DNA from: Terrimonas sp964445775
Lineage (GTDB): Bacteria > Bacteroidota > Bacteroidia > Chitinophagales > Chitinophagaceae
Length of the DNA: 16,901 nucleotides
Reading direction: 5' to 3'
Assembly: GCA_964445775.1 (NCBI GenBank)
Contig: CAYUMH010000096.1
Coordinates: forward strand, 1-16,901
The position numbers were made by a program, and so were the translations under genes. The notes beneath the pieces were generated by a model. The model saw only the letters and a program-made list of their open reading frames with translations. It searched no databases and was not told the origin of the DNA. Position 1 is the first letter of the stretch; each line of letters opens with the position of its first letter. Shown piece after piece: positions 7,112 to 13,781 of this stretch.

Positions 7112-7822
7112 ATGGCAAATACATTTTTACAGGCCGAATGGCGCAAACTGGCAATGGTAAACTATGCTGTTGATCCTAACCTGTTGGCCTCCTATTTACC
7201 TGCCAAAACAGAGATCGATCTGTGGAATGATACCTGTTACATAAGCCTGGTGGGATTTATGTTTAAAAATACCAGGGTAAAGGGTTTTAAAATACCGTTT
7301 CATATCAATTTTGAAGAAGTGAACCTGCGTTTTTATGTGCGCTATAAAGACAATGATACCTGGAAACGGGGCGTAGTGTTCATTAAGGAAATTGTGCCCA
7401 GGGCGGCCCTCACATTTGTTGCCAATACGGTGTACGGGGAAAATTATCAAACCCTGCCCATGTTACATTCATGGGTAGAGCGGGATAATGAATTAACGGT
7501 TGAATATAAATGGAAAAAGAAAAAATGGCACTCCCTGCAAATAAAAACTGCGGGCAAAACTGTTCCTATTATACCCGGCAGTGAGGAGGAGTTTATAACG
7601 GAACACTATTGGGGTTATACCAAAATATCAAATACCAAAACAGCCGAGTACGAAGTAAAACATCCGAAATGGGAGGTATACCCCATGCATGATTACCGGG
7701 TAGATGTTGACTTTGCGGCGGTATACGGAAGTGAATTTAATTTTTTGAAAAATGAAAAACCCCGGTCTGTATTTTTAGCAGAAGGCTCTGCCATCAGTGT
7801 CATGCAGGGAAGAAAGATCTGA
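7112..7822 (+). CDS. DUF2071 family protein (YqjF-like)
   Basis: A 236-residue soluble protein without signal peptide or membrane span. The N-terminal FLQAEWRKLAMVNYAVDPNLLASYLPAKTEID layout, the CYISLVGFMFKNTRVKGFKIPFH core and the NLRFYVRYK segment are characteristic of the DUF2071/YqjF group, believed to share an acetoacetate-decarboxylase-like beta fold. No catalytic activity is established for the group and none can be inferred here. The ATG lies 20 bp after the acyltransferase stop, and the next gene starts 31 bp after its end, so the three probably share a transcript. Shared transcription does not by itself show a role in lipid or envelope metabolism. Confidence 0.82.
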   Translation: MANTFLQAEWRKLAMVNYAVDPNLLASYLPAKTEIDLWNDTCYISLVGFMFKNTRVKGFKIPFHINFEEVNLRFYVRYKDNDTWKRGVVFIKEIVPRAALTFVANTVYGENYQTLPMLHSWVERDNELTVEYKWKKKKWHSLQIKTAGKTVPIIPGSEEEFITEHYWGYTKISNTKTAEYEVKHPKWEVYPMHDYRVDVDFAAVYGSEFNFLKNEKPRSVFLAEGSAISVMQGRKI

Positions 7823-7853
7823 TACTTACCATAATTTACCCGACCAGTTTAAG

Positions 7854-8693
7854 ATGAAATTTGTACATACCCTTTACGTTTATTTTCTTATTGTCCTGCT
7901 TACGGCCTGTTCATCGCAGCAACAATTACCCACACAAACCTACCGCCAGTTCAACCACACCAAAACCTACCGTTACCATAACGATACTTTAACCGTTATC
8001 ATTAACAACTCTTTAATGAGCCCCATAAGGGTAAACGCCATTATCAGCGATAGCCGGTTAAAAAATTTTGTCAGCATGATGGACACCATCACCCTCGCTC
8101 CGCAACGTGATACCAGTTTACATTTTTATGTGCCGGGCATACAAAACCCGGTGCTTGGCCTATATACTAATTTAGGCGATGTGCATCAACCCATCAACCC
8201 CGTTGCACTGGCCTACCCTTTTCCCAAAGGCAAAACCTATACCATCATCCAGGGTTATACCGGCCGGTACTCGCATACAAACGATTACAGCCAGTATGCC
8301 ATTGATTTTAATTTAAACATTGGTGACACTGTTTGCAGTGCCGATGATGGTTATGTAGTAGGGGTAATAAAGGAGTATAAGTACGGTGGTTATACAGACG
8401 AATGGCGTAATAATGATAAAAGTAATTTTATTACCCTCTATCACCCGCACTCCGGCCTGTTTACACAATATGTTCACTTAAAACACAATGGTGCTTTTGT
8501 AAAAACAGGCGATAAAGTAAACAAAGGCCAGGCCATTGGTTTAAGTGGCATGACCGGCTTTACCGATGTTGCACACCTGCATTTTAATGTACTGCAACCT
8601 AAGGCAGGTACCTCTTTTATTTCTGTTGCCTGTGTTTTTGAAGATGGTAAAAAAGGAGAAAGCTTAACAAAAGGAATACTGGTAAAACACTAG
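7854..8693 (+). CDS. M23-family (LytM-like) metallopeptidase, predicted lipoprotein
   Basis: A 279-residue protein starting at the ATG of MKFVHTLYVYFLIVLLTACS. The hydrophobic stretch ending in LTAC is a lipobox, so Cys19 is the probable lipidated residue and the enzyme would be held in the envelope. A beta-rich region (30-120) precedes an M23 domain: SHTNDYSQYAIDF (140-152), GDTVCSADDGYVVG (157-170), ITLYHPHSGLFTQYVHL (193-209) and GLSGMTG...AHLHFNV (229-246). His208, His241 and His243 are in the expected places and Asp151 fits the second zinc ligand. The usual HxxxD histidine is absent (Gln147 is there); His141 may serve instead. Peptidoglycan hydrolysis is likely but should be tested. An in-frame ATG at 7797 would overlap the previous gene and spoil the signal peptide. 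The last bases overlap the flavoprotein gene stop. Confidence 0.87.
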   Translation: MKFVHTLYVYFLIVLLTACSSQQQLPTQTYRQFNHTKTYRYHNDTLTVIINNSLMSPIRVNAIISDSRLKNFVSMMDTITLAPQRDTSLHFYVPGIQNPVLGLYTNLGDVHQPINPVALAYPFPKGKTYTIIQGYTGRYSHTNDYSQYAIDFNLNIGDTVCSADDGYVVGVIKEYKYGGYTDEWRNNDKSNFITLYHPHSGLFTQYVHLKHNGAFVKTGDKVNKGQAIGLSGMTGFTDVAHLHFNVLQPKAGTSFISVACVFEDGKKGESLTKGILVKH

Positions 8694-9922
8694 CTGTTAA
8701 CCAGCCCGGCAATATGATTGGCAGCTATCCAGCCGGTGGTCCAGGCATACTGAAAGTTATACCCGCCGGTTATACCATCCACATCAGTAATTTCGCCGGC
8801 AAAAAACAGGTTAGGTACCAACTTACTCATCATGGTATTGGCATCAATATCCTGTAGTTGTATACCGCCCGCTGTAACAAACTCTTCCTTATAGGTGGTT
8901 TTACCCTTTACCGGTAAACTGTAATTATTTAAAATAACGATCAGCCGGTTTAATAATTTAACAGGCACATCGGCCCATTTCATATCCTTACTTATACCAG
9001 CTTCGGTTATAAAAAAATCCCAAAGCCTGTTGGGTAGCTCAAAAGGATTACGGCCGGTTATTTTTTGTTGTTTTTGTTCTTCCTTTACCTGCAGCATCAG
9101 CTCCCTTAATTCCGGTTCTTTATATTGCGGCAGCCAGTTAATGAATACTTCGTAGTGCCAGTTTTTCTCCTGCAGCTCACGGGCGCCCCAGGCACTTAAC
9201 TTTAATACGGCAGGTCCGCTTAACCCCCAATGGGTAATTAATACAGGGCCTTGTTGTTCCAGTTTGGTACCGGCTATTTTTACTTTTGCATCGGGCACGC
9301 TTACACCCATTAAGGCGGTAATAGGGTGCTGCGGAATATTAAACGTAAATAAAGAGGGAACGGGGTTGGCAATGGTATGACCGGTTTGTACCAGCCAGTC
9401 AAACATGGTTGATTTAGGATACCCGCCTGCAGCCACACATATATAATCGGCCAGCAGTTTTTCACCGTTGCGGGTAGTACATACAATCTGTTGCTGCTGT
9501 TGTTCTATACCGGTTACTTCTACGTTCATCCTAATATCCACCTGGTATTTATTGGCTTCTTTCAGTAAACAATCAATAATGGTTTGCGATGAATCGGTAA
9601 CGGGGAACATGCGGCCGTCTTTCTCGGCTTTAATGTTTACGCCTCTTTCTTTAAACCAGGAAATGGTATCGGTTGTAAAAAACTGGTGAAATATTTTTTT
9701 TACAAAGTTCTTGCCCCGGGGATAACGGTTACTCATATCGTTGATATCAAAACAGGCATGGGTAACATTACACCTGCCACCACCGCTGATCTTTACCTTG
9801 GATAACAGCTTATTGCTTTTTTCCAGCATGATCACTTTCATCTGCGGCTGTAGCCTGGCCAGGTTAACGGCACAGAAAAAACCTGCTGCTCCGCCGCCGA
9901 TGATGATGGTTGTTTTGGACAA
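8690..9922 (-). CDS. NAD(P)/FAD-dependent oxidoreductase, YhiN/HI0933 (BaiN-like) family
   Basis: A 410-residue flavoprotein. The N-terminal Rossmann fold has the dinucleotide-binding GGGAAG (9-14) and the acidic end of the second strand at LEK (33-35). SGGGRCNVTH (46-55) is the signature of the HI0933/YhiN family. The C-terminal FAD-contacting block FFAGEITDVDGITGGYNFQYAWTTG (about 373-397) is complete. Members are soluble flavoenzymes of mostly unknown substrate; some relatives act on bile acids, but that cannot be assumed here. The start is TTG at 9920-9922: an in-frame stop lies 12 nt upstream and no ATG precedes the GGGAAG motif. It converges with the M23 lipoprotein gene, sharing the CTAG at the stop codons, and follows map on the same strand after 192 bp of repeat-rich DNA. 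Confidence 0.9.
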   Translation of the reverse strand: MSKTTIIIGGGAAGFFCAVNLARLQPQMKVIMLEKSNKLLSKVKISGGGRCNVTHACFDINDMSNRYPRGKNFVKKIFHQFFTTDTISWFKERGVNIKAEKDGRMFPVTDSSQTIIDCLLKEANKYQVDIRMNVEVTGIEQQQQQIVCTTRNGEKLLADYICVAAGGYPKSTMFDWLVQTGHTIANPVPSLFTFNIPQHPITALMGVSVPDAKVKIAGTKLEQQGPVLITHWGLSGPAVLKLSAWGARELQEKNWHYEVFINWLPQYKEPELRELMLQVKEEQKQQKITGRNPFELPNRLWDFFITEAGISKDMKWADVPVKLLNRLIVILNNYSLPVKGKTTYKEEFVTAGGIQLQDIDANTMMSKLVPNLFFAGEITDVDGITGGYNFQYAWTTGWIAANHIAGLVNS

Positions 9923-9973
9923 GAGTTGGAGTATTTAGTATTGAGAATTGAGCTAGTATGTATACGGATAATC

Positions 9974-10020
9974 AATAGTGAGTAGTAAATCGGCTCACTC
10001 ACTATTGACTACTCACTATT
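9974..10020. repeat. 13-bp perfect inverted repeat in heptad-phased DNA
   Basis: AATAGTGAGTAGT (9974-9986) is the exact reverse complement of ACTACTCACTATT (10008-10020). The region is built of 7-bp units: ACTCACT, ATTGACT, ACTCACT from 9997 to 10017, with GAGTATT, TAGTATT, GAGAATT before it (9929-9949). It lies between map and the flavoprotein gene. There is no T-run beside the arms, so it is not a classical terminator. Confidence 0.8.
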
Positions 10021-10047
10021 AATAACAGCTCAATATGATGATTAGCA

Positions 10048-10099
10048 TTACTGCAGTACAAGTGTGCGACGCAAGGGACGATCAACCGTGTTACTGCAG
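10048..10099. other. Intergenic stretch downstream of map with 9-bp direct repeats
   Basis: TTACTGCAG occurs at 10048-10056 and again at 10091-10099, flanking a more GC-rich core that contains GTGTGCGACGCAAGGGACG. It is non-coding and lies just after the map stop. It could be a small dispersed element, but only one copy is in view. The rplN-rplX gap shares only the short string TGCGACGC. Confidence 0.3.
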
Positions 10100-10114
10100 C
10101 CGGTCAACAAAAAA

Positions 10115-10933
10115 TTATACCGCTACGGCTTTTTTACGTACCGTGTATAAGTTAGGGTTATTCGCTTCAGCTTCCTCAATTATCGCATAGTTGGAAAGAA
10201 TATCCGGCTTATCACTGCCTACACATACATCATGTTCAAAGTGTACGGAAGGTTTGCCGTCTTTTGTACGGATGGTCCAGCCGTCATCTTCGGTATATAC
10301 TTCTTTTTTCCCCATATTGATCATAGGCTCAATGGCCAGTACCATGCCTGCTTTGAGTTTGGTACCCGTACCACGCTTACCATAGTTAGGCACCTGCGGA
10401 TCTTCGTGCATGCTGCGGCCCAAACCGTGGCCTACCAGCTCACGCACCACACCATAGCCGTATTTCCGTTCAGTAGCATCCTGTATGGCAAAAGCAATAT
10501 CACCTATACGGTTACCCGCTACGGCTTTTTCAATGCCCTTATATAAAGAAGCCTTGGTAGCTTCAATTAATTGTATGGTAGCTTCACCGGGATCACCGAT
10601 GGCAAAAGTATAAGCATGATCGCCATGCCAGCCGTTCAGGTAAGCGCCAATATCAATAGAAATGATATCGCCTTCCTTCAGCTCCATTTTATTGGGAAAA
10701 CCATGCACCACCACATCATTCACCGACATACAGGTATTAAAGGGGTAGCCATGAAAGTTTAAAAATGAAGGAGTTGCTTTATGGTCGGCCAGGAATTCAC
10801 CGGCAAATTTATCCAGTGATAAGGTTGTGATACCCGGCTTTAAAATTTTAGCAATTTCCGTAAGTGTGGTGCTTACCAGCAATGCGCTTTGGCGCATCAT
10901 TTCAATTTCTTCCTTGTTTTTCAAAAAAATCAT
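10115..10933 (-). CDS. map: Type I methionyl aminopeptidase
   Basis: Removes the initiator methionine from new proteins in the cytosol. From the ATG at 10931-10933 it is 272 residues, close to the usual 250-270. All five metal ligands are visible: Asp94 (SIDIGAYLNGWHGD), Asp105, His169 (VGHGLGRSMHEDP), Glu202 (AIEPM) and Glu233 (HFEHDV). His77 (VVVHGFP) matches the substrate-contact histidine. The N-terminus MIFLKNKEEIEMMRQSALLVS fits the family; an upstream in-frame TTG adds only two residues. It lies 66 nt after secY, as in many ribosomal operons, but a strong terminator-like palindrome separates them, so its expression may need read-through or its own promoter. A one-mismatch -7 box (GATATTTG, 10937-10944) is too close to the ATG unless the mRNA is leaderless. 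Confidence 0.96.
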   Translation of the reverse strand: MIFLKNKEEIEMMRQSALLVSTTLTEIAKILKPGITTLSLDKFAGEFLADHKATPSFLNFHGYPFNTCMSVNDVVVHGFPNKMELKEGDIISIDIGAYLNGWHGDHAYTFAIGDPGEATIQLIEATKASLYKGIEKAVAGNRIGDIAFAIQDATERKYGYGVVRELVGHGLGRSMHEDPQVPNYGKRGTGTKLKAGMVLAIEPMINMGKKEVYTEDDGWTIRTKDGKPSVHFEHDVCVGSDKPDILSNYAIIEEAEANNPNLYTVRKKAVAV

Positions 10934-10946
10934 ACGCAAATATCGT

Positions 10947-10977
10947 AAAAAAAAGCCGGTAATTAATTACCGGCTTT
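10947..10977 (-). terminator. Terminator at the end of the spc operon, after secY
   Basis: A perfect palindrome, AAAGCCGGTAATT (10952-10964) meeting AATTACCGGCTTT (10965-10977), is followed on the minus strand by eight Ts. It begins 22 nt after the secY stop. The stem is strong and the U-tract long, so it should end most transcripts before map. Confidence 0.88.
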
Positions 10978-10999
10978 ATAATGAACTTGTAAATAGTTA

Positions 11000-12340
11000 T
11001 TAAATCTGAACAGCAGAAGTGGTTTGACGCCCCTGTACACGACCGCTTTTCATCAGGCCGTCGTACTGGCGCATCAGCAACTGTGTTTCAATTTGTTGTA
11101 AAGTATCCAGGATTACACCTACCATGATCAGGATGGATGTACCACCGAAGAAGGTAGAGAAGCTTGGCTGCATACCTACAAATACCAGCTCGGCAATACC
11201 AGGTAAAATACCTACCAGGGCTAATAAAATAGCGCCGGGTAAAGTAATTCTGTCCATGATGGTACCAATATAATCGGCAGTAGGCTGACCAGGAGCTACA
11301 CCCGGTACAAAACCATTATTCTGCTTCAGGTTATCGGCTATCTGGCGTGGATTAAATATCAGGGCAGTGTATAAAAAGGTAAAACCAATTACCACTACTG
11401 AGTAAATAACCATGTACCAGATATTCTTATGATCGGTAAATGCTTTACCAATAGAAGATGTGCTGCCTAAAGTAAATAAAGTAGGCAGGAACATGATAGC
11501 CTGGGCAAAGATGATAGGCATTACACCTGCACCATTCACCTTTAAGGGTAAAAACTGGCGGGCACCGCCAAATTGTTTGTTCCCGGTTAATTGCTTGGCA
11601 TAGTTCACAGGCACTTTACGTACGCCCTGTACCAGTAAGATACAACCTAAGATAATGGCGATAAACACCGCTATTTCCACAATAAAGATCAGGATATTAC
11701 CGGCACGTGTAGAACGGCTGGTTAACTCCTGGAAGAATGATTGTGGTAAACGGGCTAAGATACCCACCATGATAATTAAGGAAGTACCATTACCTAATCC
11801 TTTATCAGTGATCTTTTCACCCATCCACATTACCAGCATAGTACCGGCAGTTAGTGTAAGAATGGTAGAGATAGTGAAGAAGGCAGCACCGTAGTTTTCC
11901 ATAATAGCAGGACCTGAGGTCTGACGTAAGTAACTTACGTAGGCAAAAGCCTGTACAATGGTAACGGCTACTGTTAAGTAACGGGTGTACTGGTTAATTT
12001 TTTTACGGCCGCTTTCACCGTCTTTCTGCATCTTCTGGAAAGTAGGAACCAGTACCGTCATCAGCTGCATAAAGATAGAGGCAGAGATATAAGGCATGAT
12101 ACCTAACGCAAAAATAGATGCCATGTTAAAGGCACCACCGGCAAATGTATTGATCAGGTCAAGGATACCATTATTGGCGTTGTTAGCATTTAACTGCTCC
12201 AGCCTGATGGGATCGATACCTGGTAACACGATGTGTGAACCAATACGATAAATAACAATAAGCAATAAAGTGAAAAGAATTTTTTGTCTTAACTCCTCTA
12301 TGCTCCAAATATTCTTGAGTGTCTGTATAAACTTTTTCAC
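11000..12340 (-). CDS. secY: Preprotein translocase subunit SecY
   Basis: Central channel of the SecYEG translocon in the inner membrane. The protein shows the SecY succession of hydrophobic segments, expected ten, starting with ILFTLLLIVIYRIGSHIVLPGID, whose last part is the conserved plug-side motif. GGAFNMASIFALGIMPYISASIFMQ and GNGTSLIIMVGI are also typical, as is the cytosolic loop KVPVNYAKQLTGNKQFGGARQFLPLKVNGAGVMPIIFA. The start is taken as GTG at 12338-12340 (V-K-K-F-I-Q-T-L-K-N-I-W), giving 446 residues and matching the usual N-terminus. An in-frame TTG 27 nt upstream sits inside the U-tract of a hairpin and is less credible. It follows rplO after 72 nt and ends before the operon terminator. 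Confidence 0.95.
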   Translation of the reverse strand: MKKFIQTLKNIWSIEELRQKILFTLLLIVIYRIGSHIVLPGIDPIRLEQLNANNANNGILDLINTFAGGAFNMASIFALGIMPYISASIFMQLMTVLVPTFQKMQKDGESGRKKINQYTRYLTVAVTIVQAFAYVSYLRQTSGPAIMENYGAAFFTISTILTLTAGTMLVMWMGEKITDKGLGNGTSLIIMVGILARLPQSFFQELTSRSTRAGNILIFIVEIAVFIAIILGCILLVQGVRKVPVNYAKQLTGNKQFGGARQFLPLKVNGAGVMPIIFAQAIMFLPTLFTLGSTSSIGKAFTDHKNIWYMVIYSVVVIGFTFLYTALIFNPRQIADNLKQNNGFVPGVAPGQPTADYIGTIMDRITLPGAILLALVGILPGIAELVFVGMQPSFSTFFGGTSILIMVGVILDTLQQIETQLLMRQYDGLMKSGRVQGRQTTSAVQI

Positions 12341-12365
12341 GGAAATGTAATCAGTTTTTAAGGCC

Positions 12366-12394
12366 AAAAAAGCAAAAGACGCACTAAGTGCGTC
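12366..12394 (-). terminator. Terminator-like hairpin between rplO and secY (possible attenuator)
   Basis: GACGCAC and GTGCGTC (12378-12394) form a perfect 7-bp GC-rich stem with a 3-nt loop. On the minus strand it is followed by TTTTGCTTTTTT. It begins 18 nt after the rplO stop and ends about 37 nt before the secY GTG. It could reduce secY expression relative to the ribosomal genes. Confidence 0.65.
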
Positions 12395-12412
12395 GATGCA
12401 AATTAGTGAAAA

Positions 12413-12862
12413 TTACTTAACAATTTCTACTGTACCGCCGGCAGCTTCTACAACACTCTTCGCTTTTGCACTGGCTGCGTTTACTTTTACAGTGAATTTT
12501 CCTTTTAATTCACCATTGCCTAACAACTTAATCTTATCGTTCTGGCCAATCAGGTTGTTAATATAAAGGTTTTCTAAAGAAAACTCGGTAAAACCATATT
12601 TTTCAGCGTATTGATCTAACTGACCAACATTCAATACTTTATACTCAACACGGTGAGGGTTGTTAAAACCTCTTTTAGGTACACGGCGCTGGATAGGCAT
12701 CTGGCCACCTTCGTGTGCTAATTTACGTTTGTAACCGGCACGGCTCTGACCACCTTTTGTACCTTTTGTAGAGGTTCCACCATGTCCGGAACCATCACCA
12801 CGACCAATTCTTTTTTCTTTGTGCGTTGCGCCTTTTGCAGGCTTTAATTCATGTAGTTTCAT
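12413..12862 (-). CDS. rplO: Large ribosomal subunit protein uL15
   Basis: 149 residues against 144 in E. coli. The N-terminal MKLHELKPAKGATHKEKRIGRG is the normal extended RNA-binding tail, followed by the Gly/Lys-rich GSGHGGTSTKGTKGGQSRAGYKRK loop and the globular part beginning at PKRGFNNPHRVEYKVLNVGQL. It binds 23S rRNA in the late stages of 50S assembly. It sits in the conserved position between rpmD and secY. The gaps on both sides are long for this operon (109 and 72 nt) and each holds a hairpin. Confidence 0.97.
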   Translation of the reverse strand: MKLHELKPAKGATHKEKRIGRGDGSGHGGTSTKGTKGGQSRAGYKRKLAHEGGQMPIQRRVPKRGFNNPHRVEYKVLNVGQLDQYAEKYGFTEFSLENLYINNLIGQNDKIKLLGNGELKGKFTVKVNAASAKAKSVVEAAGGTVEIVK

Positions 12863-12884
12863 TGTGCTTTGTTTTTTACTTGGC

Positions 12885-12904
12885 GCTCCAAAAGCAGCTG
12901 GAGC
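12885..12904 (-). repeat. Small hairpin in the rplO leader
   Basis: GCTCCA (12885-12890) and TGGAGC (12899-12904) pair across an 8-nt loop, about 22 nt upstream of the rplO ATG in the minus-strand mRNA. A 6-bp match in a gap of this size could be chance. Confidence 0.35.
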
Positions 12905-12919
12905 TCGCTTATATGAACG

Positions 12920-12953
12920 AAAAAGTTTGCAATGTTACGAAAACATTGCAAAC
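12920..12953 (-). terminator. Perfect 12-bp terminator-like hairpin between rpmD and rplO
   Basis: GTTTGCAATGTT (12925-12936) and AACATTGCAAAC (12942-12953) are perfect inverted arms with a 5-nt loop. On the minus strand they are followed at once by five Ts (12924-12920 region). The hairpin starts 18 nt after the rpmD stop, inside the ribosomal operon. The stem is AT-rich, so termination may be partial; alternatives are an mRNA processing or stability element. Confidence 0.75.
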
Positions 12954-12971
12954 CTTACTATTTTATTTTAA

Positions 12972-13151
12972 TTAAGCTTCCTCTACCTTAACCAGGTGCT
13001 CTACTTTACGCACCATACCTAAAACCTGAGGAGTAGCTTCAACTTCTTTAACAGAGTTGGTTTTGTTAAGTCCTAAAGCTTTTAAAGTCAGCTTCTGACG
13101 CTCGGGGCGGTCGATAGGGCTTTTAACTAACGTAATTTTTATCTTTTTCAT
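12972..13151 (-). CDS. rpmD: Large ribosomal subunit protein uL30
   Basis: A small gene of 59 residues, from ATG at 13149-13151 to TAA at 12972-12974. It reads MKKIKITLVKSPIDRPERQK at the start, then LTLKALGLNKTNSVKEVE and a QVLGMVRKVEHLVKV ending, the standard L30 pattern, in the conserved slot between rpsE and rplO. Its length equals that of E. coli L30. It is a peripheral 50S protein. The gap to rpsE is filled with 7-bp repeats, and a 12-bp hairpin follows its stop. Confidence 0.96.
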   Translation of the reverse strand: MKKIKITLVKSPIDRPERQKLTLKALGLNKTNSVKEVEATPQVLGMVRKVEHLVKVEEA

Positions 13152-13162
13152 GATATGTATAA

Positions 13163-13229
13163 GTTAATAGTTAAAGGTTAATAGTTATTGGTCAACATTC
13201 GATTAACTAATAACGATTAACAATTAACA
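13163..13229. repeat. Heptad repeats arranged as long inverted arms
   Basis: The left arm (13163-13190) has four 7-bp units of GTTAATA type and the right arm (13202-13229) four of ATTAACA type, separated by about 11 bp. The arms are imperfect reverse complements, about 22 of 27 positions by hand alignment, with mismatches mostly A against T. The array fills nearly the whole rpsE-rpmD gap and would form a long AU-rich hairpin in the mRNA. Confidence 0.85.
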
Positions 13230-13230
13230 T

Positions 13231-13749
13231 TTATCCGTTAAATACTTTCTTTAATCCCAGGGTTCTTGTTTTGGCAACAGAAACCGGCTCACGTAATAAA
13301 GCCAAAGCTTTAAAAGTTGCTTTTACCACGTTGTGTGGGTTAGCAGATCCTAAAGATTTTGCTAATACGTCGGTAACACCTGCACTTTCCAGTACAGCAC
13401 GCATGCTGCCACCGGCAATTACACCAGTACCATGAGCAGCGGGTTTAATTAAAACTTTAGCAGCACCTTCTTTAGCCCATTGGTCATGAGGGATAGTACC
13501 TTTCATTACCGGAACTTTGATCAGGTTTTTCTTTGCGTCTTCAATACCTTTTGTAATAGCTTCCTGAACTTCTTTAGCTTTACCTAAGCCATGACCTACC
13601 ACACCTGCCTCGTTACCTACCACTACCAGTGCAGAAAAGCTAAAAGCACGACCACCTTTGGTAGTTTTAACCACACGGTTAATGGCAACTACTTTATCTT
13701 TTAATTCAAGGTCACCTGCTTTTACTCTGTTTAAATTTGCTTTTGACAT
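13231..13749 (-). CDS. rpsE: Small ribosomal subunit protein uS5
   Basis: 172 residues (E. coli 167). The N-terminal RNA-binding domain includes KDKVVAINRVVKTTKGGRAFSFSALVVVGNEAGVVGHGLGKAKEV, the S5 signature, and the C-terminal domain has HGTGVIAGGSMRAVLESAGVTDVLAKSLGSANPHNVVKAT. S5 sits at the mRNA entry side of the 30S subunit and supports translational accuracy. The ATG at 13747-13749 gives the expected N-terminus. It follows rplR by 32 nt, one of the two tight junctions in this operon. Confidence 0.97.
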   Translation of the reverse strand: MSKANLNRVKAGDLELKDKVVAINRVVKTTKGGRAFSFSALVVVGNEAGVVGHGLGKAKEVQEAITKGIEDAKKNLIKVPVMKGTIPHDQWAKEGAAKVLIKPAAHGTGVIAGGSMRAVLESAGVTDVLAKSLGSANPHNVVKATFKALALLREPVSVAKTRTLGLKKVFNG

Positions 13750-13781
13750 TATTTCAGTTTTGAAACTTGCGTTGTTGAAAA

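Noticed and set aside
7797..7853. Upstream ATG for the M23 lipoprotein
   Set aside because: It overlaps the DUF2071 gene and would place 19 polar residues before the lipoprotein signal peptide.
10937..10944. Possible -7 box GATATTTG for map
   Set aside because: It has one mismatch and lies only 3 nt before the ATG, so it works only for a leaderless mRNA.
12341..12367. TTG start for secY giving nine more residues
   Set aside because: It falls in the U-tract of the preceding hairpin, and the family N-terminus matches the GTG at 12340.
13753..13766. Tiny TTTCA/TGAAA stem in the rplR-rpsE gap
   Set aside because: Five AT-rich pairs are expected by chance.
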